DNA from: Lagopus muta
Lineage: Eukaryota; Chordata; Aves; Galliformes; Phasianidae
DNA length: 64,000 nucleotides
Assembly (NCBI RefSeq): GCF_023343835.1
Contig: NC_064443.1
Coordinates: 13,082,001-13,146,000, forward strand
Direction: 5' to 3'
This document shows positions 1-9,475 of the stretch, one piece after another. The translations under genes and the position numbers were made by a program. Every line of letters begins with the position of its first letter. Positions within the stretch are counted from its first letter, which is position 1. Under the pieces are notes generated by a model. That model was not told the origin of the DNA. It worked only from the letters and a program-made list of their open reading frames with translations, and did no database searches.

Positions 1-504
1 AGGCTGCGAGAGCAGCGCTTCGGCCGTGGCGAGTCTGCCCGGGCTGTGCCGAAGCCTGGCTGTGCCGAGGTCGGGCAGCCCCTCTCTCTGGGACATGGAT
101 GTGCCAGAGCGGTTTTTTTTTTCCTGTCCCGATGGGGCAGTTGAGCCCTCCACTCCACCCCCCAGTGGGGGCCTTTCTTTTCTTCCCCACCAGCTTTGAG
201 CAGCCCTGTTTCAGATTGGCCTTTTTATGTTTGATATAAAGAATAGTTGTTGGCCAATTCCATCTTTTCATCGCTGCTCTCCAGGCCCGGGTCCAAGCGG
301 CTTGTCAGATGCTCATTAACTCCCCCTTTGGCTCTTTCCAGTGTGTCTCCTAAGCTCATTGTGCCAAGAACTAGCGCTTCTTTCTCTTTACACGGCTCCC
401 TTTCTCTGCTCCATCAGGGAGACAAATTACTTTCCAAAAGGGATCGCCAGGGATGGTTTAATGAGAATTTCTCTAGGGCTGGCCGTGGAAATCAATGTAG
501 TTAA
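1..504. other. Unassigned non-coding DNA
   Basis: No gene, repeat or RNA is recognised here. The stretch lies downstream of FEZF2. An 85-codon open frame at 247-504 on the plus strand has no recognisable domain and is treated as chance. A run of T residues sits near 113-122. Confidence 0.4.
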
Positions 505-820
505 CATTCGGTGCACTTAATTGGACTTTTCTCTTCTGCCTCCTTCAAAAAAACTCTGAAGCTATCCTGTTAATCTCTCATTTGTAATCAATTGTGTTGA
601 CTAAACAAAAGTCTAGGTCGTCCTTTCTTCCTGTCCCAGACAATCCTTTGTTGCCTCTAAATGCCTCATTCTTGAGTGCTCCTGGTCTTGTAGATGGGTT
701 CGATTGTTGACAGTTCATTATTGCGCTTTTGTCCATTTAATCTCCCTCGCTGTGTTTTGCATGTGCATGCCTTAATGAGCTCCGTTGGCAATTAACATGT
801 TTCTAGCAGCAAACTGGTTG
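505..820. promoter_or_regulatory. Candidate conserved regulatory element downstream of FEZF2
   Basis: This AT-rich block sits directly beside very GC-rich DNA. It contains several homeodomain-type cores (CTTAATTG near 517, TTTAATC near 736, CTTAATGAG near 771, CAATTAAC near 789) and an opposed SOX-like pair, ACAAT at 640-644 followed by CTTTGTTG. There is no coding pattern. It lies about 2 kb past the FEZF2 3' end. Its conservation and enhancer role are inferred from motif density and composition only. Confidence 0.33.
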
Positions 821-829
821 CTCAGACGT

Positions 830-2260
830 TTGGAGAGCGGAGTGCAGGGAAAAGGGCAACGCGGCTGCCTTTGGCTCGGGCGCTTCCCGGTGCCCGACGC
901 GACGCACCCGACTCGGGAGTCCGCTGTGGGCCGGGCCGGGCCGAGAGGGAGACCCGGCAGCTCCTCGTGCCGTTCCCCGCCCGGAGGCACTTCTAACCCT
1001 CCCCCCGAGGCACCGGCACCGCTCAATCTGTTGTGTGCGCGGCTGCGGCGTCGGGAGAAGGGGTTGTGTGCGGGTTTTGTGTTACCATTGAGGCTTGCTG
1101 GCAAGAGCGCTGAAGTGTGAGCAGTCGTGGACAGCAGAAACATCTTGTGAGGGAGAAGATAATTGGAGTCTCTGGCGTGTGTGCGTCTGACAGAGCCGCC
1201 CCTCCCCCGCCACCCGCCGCCTGTGTGTGCCGGGATGGGGGCGAGAGCCCGGCCGGGGGCGGGCAGCGCTCCCGGGGCTCCGATCCTCGCCATCCGTTTC
1301 TCGGTGCAGCCGGAGCGAGGACGGTCTGGGACCGCTGCCTGCCGCCCCCGGAGGGACAAAGTGACAAAACCCGTCCAGGGGCGGCCGGCGCGGCCCTCCG
1401 AGGTGTCCCGAGGACGTTCCGAGCCGCGACGAGGCCGCCGCTGCCCCTCCGCCAGCTCTACGGGCAGCGCTGCGTGTCAGCAGAACGAGAAAAGAGCTCT
1501 TCTGCAGCTCCCTGCTGCGAGCGGCTCTTGTCCTGCCTCACCCACTGGGCTGCGGGAAGGGCTCGGGGCCGAGCCCAGTTCTGGCTGTCGACGCCCCCCG
1601 GCCCCGAGGTGCGCTTCCCCGGCAGCGGCGGCAGGACGGGCTCGGAGCTGCGGGATTCCCGGCCTCGTCCCGCCGTAGTTTTTCGTCCTGCCGCATTTCC
1701 GGGGCCCCCCTCGCCGATCCCGTCCCGTCTGGCTGCAGGGGCCGGGCTCGCTCTGCAGCCGCGATCCGCTTGCGAGAGGTTGAGCTACAGCCCCTTCGCT
1801 TGGGGGCGGATTCCCTCTCTCCTAAGGTTTCCAAAAGCGATGACTTGTAGCTGGGATTCCAATTATTATTATTAATTTCTTTTTAACCCGAAACTCTCCC
1901 AAAAAGTCTTTTAAAACAAATTCTCAACCCGATCTTTTCCCCGCTACCAGCATCAGTGCGCATCACTCTCCACGCCTCAAAGCGATCGTTTTGGCATCGA
2001 AAAAACCCCAAAACTCGAGTGAGGAGGAGCTCCTCACCCCGGGGCTCGGAGCACCGCTCCCGGCACCGCAACCCGCAAAGGCGCAGCATGGGGTCGCCTC
2101 CCGGCCCCTCTCTCGGCGCAGAGCTGTGCTCGCCTTCGCCTCCCTCCGTTTAATCGCTCCATTAAGCGGGGAAAGGTGAACTCCCCATCGCGGCGTCCCC
2201 AGGCATTCGGGTGTCGCGCTCGTTCCCCGCTTCATTGGCGAGCCCGGCCCGAGCAGCACG
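830..2260. other. CpG-rich island-like tract
   Basis: The DNA is very GC-rich with frequent CG dinucleotides, as in a CpG island. Long open frames on both strands overlap each other and follow from the lack of AT-rich stop codons; none shows a recognisable domain. The tract could be part of the broad CpG domain of FEZF2 or the promoter of an unannotated transcript. No gene is called. Confidence 0.55.
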
Positions 2261-2274
2261 CAGAGATCAGCCTC

Positions 2275-2490
2275 GTTTCTCCGCTAGAATAATATTGTTC
2301 CTAACGACGTGGCCGGAATAGACACTCGCATATTAAAAGTAGGGAAAGGGGGGAGCTGAGAAGGGAATATTTAGTGTAATCCAAGTGCTTGATTATCCGT
2401 ATTCTGATCAAAAAGAGTTTCTGAGGCCTGCTGGGAGTGATTAGATTAATGTAATGCGGTTTGAAGGGTCTGTGTTTTCTCTCTTAATTT
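2275..2490. promoter_or_regulatory. Candidate conserved regulatory element near FEZF2 3' end
   Basis: This AT-rich block lies between GC-rich segments. It carries an OTX/PITX-type TAATCC at 2377-2382, a CAAGTG core just after it, GATTATCC near 2391, and a GATTAGATTAATGTAAT run near 2441-2456. It sits 0.3-0.5 kb beyond the likely FEZF2 polyadenylation site. There is no coding signal. The regulatory role is inferred. Confidence 0.33.
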
Positions 2491-2743
2491 GGGTCATTAC
2501 TCGGAAAGCGAGCGTGAGATCACTTCATCTGCATGCGGGGAGCGGCACCGAGGAGCGGCCGAACAGCTCCGAACGAGAGCGGCCCCGGGAAGCTGCGGGC
2601 GCCCACCGAGCCCCTCTCCTGGGGGCGGCTCCGCCCGGCCCTCTGCGGCCCTCACGCGGGCTCCTCCGGGCCCCGCACACGGCATCCCCCACGGGGCCGG
2701 GCTCTGGGCCGGAATGGGAAATGAAACACCTACGAAGGGCCGG

Positions 2744-2749
2744 TTTATT
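2744..2749 (-). terminator. FEZF2: Probable FEZF2 polyadenylation signal
   Basis: Plus-strand TTTATT reads AATAAA on the minus strand, about 310 bases past the FEZF2 stop codon. It is the first canonical hexamer downstream of the stop. Cleavage would be expected near 2725. A longer 3' UTR using a later signal (for example ATTAAA at about 2149) cannot be excluded. Confidence 0.5.
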
Positions 2750-2763
2750 GTCCCATGATAGAT

Positions 2764-2796
2764 TATATATATATATATATATATAATATATATATT
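2764..2796. repeat. (TA)n microsatellite
   Basis: An interrupted alternating TA run of about 33 bases lies in the predicted FEZF2 3' UTR, just upstream of the AATAAA. Confidence 0.9.
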
Positions 2797-3059
2797 CCTC
2801 ACTTATTCGAGCGTACATTTAAAATGGAGATTTACAGACACGTATAAAGAGCGCTGTCCTGGTGGGGGGGAGGCAGCCGGCCCGGCCCCTCTTGGCCCAC
2901 AGCGCCGTTAAATAGGATTCCTCTTATATACAGCTGCAGCTCGAGGTCGCTTGCTACCGGCGGCTGAGCTCGCTGGGGAAAAGACAGAGAAGCGAAGGCT
3001 GCAGTTGGGATGGGTAGCGGCGGTCCGGGAGCTGTGCCGGCCCTTGGCTGTGCCGGCCC

Positions 3060-4942
<1,883 letters not shown>

Positions 4943-4998
4943 GGCTTTGCGCCGTGCGGGAACTTGGGCTGAGCGGCCGCTCGCTCCTGCGCTCGGCT

Positions 4999-5323
4999 CT
5001 GCATTCCAGAAAAGCCAGGAGACAAATCAATTTAATAAGCACCTTGTTCTCTTTCCCCCCACTCAGCCCCCCCCCCCCCCCCCCCACCGGCACCCCCTCC
5101 CTATTTACATTCAAATGAACATATCCAAGAACAATGGCACGTAGGGTACCAGATTACTGCTCATTAAGCGGAACACGCTAAAGTAACATGCGAGCTAGAC
5201 CTTGTTAGTATTTAAAAGGAGAGAAAGAAAGAAAAAAAAAAAAAGCCAGAAGAAGCTCCCCCAGCCCCTGCTGCCCTGCCCAACCACACCGACGGGGCGC
5301 GGGGCTGCCTCGGCACCCCTTAC
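4999..5323 (-). other. FEZF2: FEZF2 intron 1 (within the 5' UTR, predicted)
   Basis: A 325-base intron bounded by a strong donor (AAG|GTAAGG at 5318-5326 on the minus strand) and an acceptor after a pyrimidine-containing tract. It contains a 19-base C run on the plus strand and a CRE-free AT-rich segment. The splice is predicted by motif only. Confidence 0.7.
5067..5085. repeat. Homopolymer C/G tract in FEZF2 intron 1
   Basis: About nineteen consecutive C residues on the plus strand, read as G on the FEZF2 sense strand. Such runs are prone to assembly error and can form G-quadruplexes. Confidence 0.85.
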
Positions 5324-5400
5324 CTTAGCCCGGCTCCGACGAGACGCATCCAAGCAGCTCGGTGCGGCCGCAGTCACATTTTGATAGCAAACATCTTCCC
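5324..5400 (-). other. FEZF2: FEZF2 5' non-coding exon (predicted)
   Basis: The exon end is set by the near-perfect donor AAG|GTAAGG. The start, near 5400, is estimated as about 30 bases downstream of the TATA-like box. It contains two upstream ATGs in useful contexts: a short uORF at 5374-5394 (six codons) if transcription starts above 5394, and ATG at 5347-5349, whose frame continues through the splice and overlaps the FEZF2 start out of frame. Confidence 0.6.
5347..5349 (-). promoter_or_regulatory. Start of predicted overlapping upstream ORF of FEZF2
   Basis: From this ATG the frame runs 26 bases to the exon end at 5324, joins at 4998, and continues 133 bases to TAA at 4866-4868. That is 52 codons plus stop, out of frame with FEZF2 and overlapping its first 25 codons. 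The ATG context is weak (T at -3). It would be expected to lower FEZF2 translation if the spliced 5' UTR is real. Using the next possible acceptor 12 bases downstream keeps the same frame. Confidence 0.45.
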
Positions 5401-5424
5401 GAGCGTCAGCTCACCGCCTCGTAC

Positions 5425-5451
5425 ATTTAAAGCTGACATCACATGAAGTCA
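5425..5451 (-). promoter_or_regulatory. FEZF2: FEZF2 core promoter: TATA-like box and inverted CRE-like pair
   Basis: On the minus strand TTTAAAT occupies 5425-5431. Three bases upstream lie TGACATCA (5434-5441) and TGAAGTCA (5444-5451), an inverted pair of CRE/AP-1-like octamers separated by two bases. The arrangement and its distance to the strong 5' exon donor suit a focused promoter. Bound factors and the start site are inferred. Confidence 0.5.
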
Positions 5452-5879
5452 CTTGGAGCAGGATGACATGGGGATGCCACCATGGATCTTCCCCGAGCCC
5501 AGGCGCCGGGCTGGAGCGCGGTGGGTTGGGGCAGAGAGAGGAAGAGAAGCCCCCCCCCTCCTCCACGCACGATTTCCTTCCAGTTTAAGACGCTCAAATC
5601 GCTCGTGTGCGAGCTGGTTTTTTTTTTCCCTCTCTCTCTCTCTCTCCCTTCTTAAAAAGCAACTTGCAAAGCAGAGGAATCGTTTTGCATGTGGCAAATT
5701 AGAAGGCAAGTGCGATTCACAAGTTGGGTGGAAAAGAGTGCTCCAGTTCTCGCTGGGGTTACAGGAGCCGCTCGGAGTGAGCGTGAGGATTTTTTGCTTT
5801 TTATTTCTTTCTTTCTTTTTTCTTTTTTTTTTTTTTTTCTTAAGAAGGGGGAGAATGAATTTTTTTTTTCCTAAAGCGA
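5452..5879. other. FEZF2 upstream flank with pyrimidine tracts
   Basis: There is no gene. T- and C-rich tracts lie at about 5620-5652 and 5805-5870. Open frames here arise from these low-complexity runs. Confidence 0.5.
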
Positions 5880-6065
5880 CTACCACGCAACCGTGCTCGA
5901 GTTATTTTGGCAACCCATCTGCAATCAGCTCCGTTGCAACCGAGCTGGAAGATAATTAATAAATTGTCACTTATCTGCGAGCCTCCCCAGCATGTATAAA
6001 TTAATAGCCAACCCATTAATTAGGACGGTGTATTAATGTTAATTAAACTAAGTTTAATTCCATCC
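5880..6065. promoter_or_regulatory. Candidate FEZF2 proximal enhancer with clustered homeodomain cores
   Basis: About ten TAAT/ATTA cores fall within roughly 110 bases (5952-6062), including ATAATTAAT, AAATTAATAG, CATTAATTAGG and GTTAATTAAAC. The block begins about 0.5 kb upstream of the predicted FEZF2 start and is an AT-rich island in GC-rich surroundings. The cluster is visible in the sequence. Enhancer activity and conservation are inferred. Confidence 0.4.
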
Positions 6066-6753
6066 CCCCCCCCTCCTCACAGAGTGGCTGGTGATTAGCC
6101 TTAAATAAACGCGGAGGGGGTCGACTCCGGGGTTGGGTTTGTGCTGCTTAAAAAAAAAAAAAAAGAAGAAAAAAAGGGAAAAGTAAAAAGGGGTAGAAGA
6201 GAAAAGCGGCCGTGCGCTGCGACGGGAGCTTTGCAAGCGTTCACCCCGTGAGACGCCCGCATCCCTGGGCGTGCAAGCGGGTGTATCTCCCTTTCCCTTT
6301 TAATCATTTTCTTGCCCCCCTCCCGCTCCCCCCTCTCCAAATATACGACATTATTGCGGCCGGGTGCCGGGCTTCCTTCCTTCCCTTCTTCTCTAATTAG
6401 AAGGAGTTGGGGCGGGAGGGGAGGCTTCGCAGAACGCCGCGATGTGAGGAGCGGAGCTGGGGAGCCCACCTGGGGGAAGGGGCCCGGCCCCGCCGGACCT
6501 CTCGGGGCCATTCAGCCCGAGCGATTCTCCCCCAGCGATTCACAGCGCTCCATTCTCTTTCACTGGGAGCCACTATAGCGCTGCGTGGAACCTGGTTTTG
6601 TGTGTTTCTAAAATAAAGGGGAGGATTAGCCGGGGGAAGGGATTGGGGAGGGATGGGGGGAGTTGGGGGGGGAGCGAGGGTTTTAGATTGAGCCTGGCTA
6701 GAGGTAAAGCAAGCGATGGAAAGACTCATATATGTGTACTTATATATATGAGA

Positions 6754-6789
<36 letters not shown>

Positions 6790-7235
6790 TCTCCTCCCTC
6801 GCACGCCTAAGAAAGTTTGGAGGAATTCGGTGCTTTTATGCGGTTCTGACAAAGCCGCGCCTCCTCTCCCCGCCGGGGCAGCTCGCTGGCGGCTGTTTGC
6901 AGACGGCTTTTTCACCTGCGAACCACAACACGCTAAAGAAACAAACTTTGAAAGCGGCGGCGGCGGCCCGTGAGGTTCCCGACGGGCGGAGCAGAGCGCT
7001 GCGCCCCGGGCTCGGGTGGGACCGCCAGCATCGAGGGGTCATCCCCCATCTGCAGCATCGGTTGTCGGCGTCCCCGGAACCGACGTCCCTGCCCTAGCGG
7101 TGATTGTAAGGGATGGAGAGAGCCGTCCCGCTTTTTGGGACGATCCGCTCCCGACGTTTGGCTGCGGGAGAGCCCCGAGCCGGGCGGCGGGCAGGAGGCG
7201 GCGGGGCTCCTCTCGCTGCCGGGGCTCGTCGGCTT
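6066..7235. other. GC-rich FEZF2 upstream flank
   Basis: No gene recognised. The stretch contains poly-A near 6150-6163, a GC-rich segment at 6400-6540, a TA microsatellite at 6750-6786, and CpG-rich DNA from about 6955 to 7210. Confidence 0.45.
6750..6786. repeat. (TA)n microsatellite
   Basis: About eighteen alternating AT units, preceded at 6727-6749 by an imperfect AT/GT-rich lead-in. It generates chance open frames rich in tyrosine and isoleucine. Confidence 0.92.
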
Positions 7236-7510
7236 CAGCAAAGTATTTAATTAGCCTCCACAAACTTCTTTTCCTCGCCTGCAGATTATACTGAGTGGAG
7301 GGTTGGGAACTATTTTACACCTTGCCACTCACATGTTAATTAATCTCTATCTAACCCTAATTGCAGTTTATTCAAGCACCGCTCAACAGCTCACCCACAC
7401 AATAAACACTGGGGCTGCTTTTATCCATATTACTCCCCGCTCACACGTTGAGTAATTAACTCCAGTACCAACTAATAGTGCAAACAAATATTTTCTGTAA
7501 ACGAGATGAT
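7236..7510. promoter_or_regulatory. Candidate regulatory element upstream of FEZF2
   Basis: An AT-rich island between CpG-rich tracts with many homeodomain-type cores: ATTTAATTAGCC near 7244, GTTAATTAATC near 7336, CTAATTGCAG near 7357, GAGTAATTAACTCC near 7450 (an exact palindrome-like core) and ACTAATAG near 7470. There is no coding signal. It lies about 1.9 kb upstream of the FEZF2 promoter. Function is inferred. Confidence 0.37.
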
Positions 7511-7855
7511 TTCGGGCAGGATAAAAGAGGGCTGCGGAGCCGGGGCCGGGAGTTCTCTGCCAGCTTCCCCAAGCCTCCCTCGCCCTTCCAGGGCCGTCGT
7601 TCCCCGACCCGGCCACTCTCCGCGCCCCTCCCCGCCCGGGGCAGCGGGACCCGCAGGCCTCGGGGCTTCCCGGGAGCGAGGAGCCGCGGCGGGGACCCCG
7701 AACGGCAGCCCCGGGGCCGCTTCCTTCCCACGGCCCCGGAGGAAGCCCTCGCGGAGCCCCCGCGGAGCCCGGGGCCGGCCCGGCCCGTACCGCCGCTCCC
7801 GGCCGCGACGTGCCCGAGTGCCGCATGCCTTGTGCGGCCGGGCTTTGGGATCGCG
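7511..7855. other. CpG-rich tract
   Basis: Very GC-rich, CpG-dense DNA without a recognisable gene. The overlapping open frames on both strands are composition artefacts. Confidence 0.5.
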
Positions 7856-7995
7856 GTTAAGACCCGGGCATCGAAGCTCAGTATTTTAATTGAAATCGCA
7901 GGTTTAGGCACAGCTGGAGGCTGTCTCTATCGATTCGACTTCTGCTGTTCCGGCAAGCGTATTAAAAATGACTGACTTTGATACAGCTGCCCCAG
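7856..7995. promoter_or_regulatory. Small AT-rich block, possible regulatory element
   Basis: The block contains TTTTAATTGAAAT, a GCACAGCTGG E-box (CAGCTG), ATCGATTCGA and GTATTAAAAATGACTGACTTTG. It is flanked by GC-rich DNA. The evidence is compositional only. Confidence 0.22.
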
Positions 7996-8782
7996 TCACG
8001 GCGCCCTGCCCACCGCCGCGCCTTCTCCCTCTTTGCACGGCGAGCTCCGGCCGGTGTCGGCGGCTCTGGGGGGCCAGGGTGCAGCACGTCGGCTGGGTTG
8101 CGGCGTTCGAACCGCGTTTGCCTCTCCGTGCTGGGCTGCTCCCCGTCGGAGGCTTCGTCCCTCACCTCATCCCTCACCCCGACATTTGGAGGAGAAGAAA
8201 TGGTTTGAGGATTTCTTTCTTTCTTTTTTTTTTTTTTTTTTTTTTCCCTGCGAAAAGCGCACCGCCAAGCCGTTTGCAACACACACGTTTATTTACAGTT
8301 GTTATTTACAGTTATTATTATTATTTCTGCGTCTGCCTCTCGAGAAAAACGACTCCCGGTGCCCGGTCCGACAGGGCGGCCCAATTCCGTGCCCAAACCT
8401 TTCTGCCTTTCCTCCCCTTTTTAACCCAAAGCCAGTTTTCACGCTGGGAACGGCCTCACCCCGCAGCCCCGGCCCCAAACGCTCCTCGGGCGCTGACATC
8501 GAAATCCTCCAGCGTTGCCCCCGCCGCCCCCAGCAGCCGAACCAAGGGACCGCGTCCCACCTCCCCCGACGGCGGCCCGGCATCCCGCGGTCCGACCCCT
8601 CCGTTCTGCTCCGCTGGGAGATAACCTGGGATCCTCCTCGTTATTTAACGTGGCAGCTGCTTAAACTCCACAGCGGAAGCTGCCCGAAGTTGTTAGCGTT
8701 ACACTTCGATCTCTTTTGGAAATGGTGGCTTTGATTTCTGCGCTGCTTTGCTTTAGGTGAATATATACACAGAAGTGTACAT
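7996..8782. other. GC-rich intergenic DNA with poly-T tract
   Basis: No gene recognised. A T run with interspersed C lies at about 8217-8245, followed by CpG-rich sequence to about 8640. Confidence 0.45.
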
Positions 8783-8848
8783 ATTTTTTTAATGCCTTTT
8801 TTTTTTTTTTCGTTTTTTTCTTTCCTTCTTTCTTTCTTTCTTTTTTTT

Positions 8849-8880
<32 letters not shown>

Positions 8881-8891
8881 TTTTTTTTTAA
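8783..8891. repeat. T-rich low-complexity tract
   Basis: A run of T with scattered C (TTTC repeats at 8825-8845) about 110 bases long, immediately before a CR1 fragment. It reads poly-A/AAAG on the minus strand. Confidence 0.85.
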
Positions 8892-8949
8892 TAGCGGAAG
8901 AGGAAAGGCACCCAGGTCAGCTGCCAGCCCAGATTAGAACCGAATTAGA

Positions 8950-9475
8950 ACAGAATCATCAGATCCTAGATTACCTCGAGGTGCAAGGAGCACTGAGTCC
9001 AACTCCAGGCCCCACATGGGATCACCCCAAACCCCATGGCTGAGAGCGGTGCCCAACCTCCCTGAACTCCAGCAGGTTGGTGCTGTGTCCAATGCCCTGG
9101 GAAGCCCCTTCCATGCCAACTGCCCTCTGGTGAAGAACCTTTCCCTAACCCCAACCTGACCCTCCCCTGATGCAGCTCCATGCTGATCCCTTTGGCTCTG
9201 TCGCTGTCTCCAGAGAGCAGAGCTCAGCTCCAGCTCTCTCTGCAGCCATGAGGGGGCTGCATGCTGCACGAGGCCTCCCTTCAGCCCCTGCTTCTCTGAG
9301 CTGAACGAACCAAAGGACCTCAGCCACTCTTCCTACATTCTTCCCTCCAGGCCCTTCCCCATCTCTGTAGCCCTCCACTGAACTTTCTGTGATTGTTTCA
9401 TGCTCTTCTTATTTTGTGGTGCCCAAGCAGTGCATGGTGATCAAGGTGAGGCCACTCCATGCAGAGCAGAGCAGT
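8950..9475 (-). mobile_element. CR1 LINE fragment (antisense, diverged)
   Basis: Plus-strand sequence matches the reverse complement of the bird CR1 3' region. Diagnostic phrases include CCTTCAGCCCCTGCTTCTC, GCTGAACGAACCAAAGGACCTCAGCC, and the order of GTGAAGAACCTTTCCCTAA followed by a gene-like CTC-rich stretch. The fragment is 5'-truncated and old. The ends are approximate. Confidence 0.75.

Larger units (their letters stand above)
2744..3059 (-). other. FEZF2: FEZF2 3' untranslated region (predicted)
   Basis: The segment runs from the FEZF2 stop codon to the first AATAAA on the minus strand. It includes a GC-rich portion and the TA microsatellite. The end point depends on the unverified polyadenylation signal. 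Confidence 0.5.

Noticed and set aside
772-1875. Several long overlapping open frames on both strands (up to 252 codons)
   Set aside because: They lie in CpG-rich DNA where stop codons are rare, overlap each other, are rich in P, R, G and A, and show no domain or splice context.
7383-8734. Open frames up to 233 codons upstream of FEZF2
   Set aside because: They are composition artefacts of GC-rich DNA and T tracts, with no recognisable protein.
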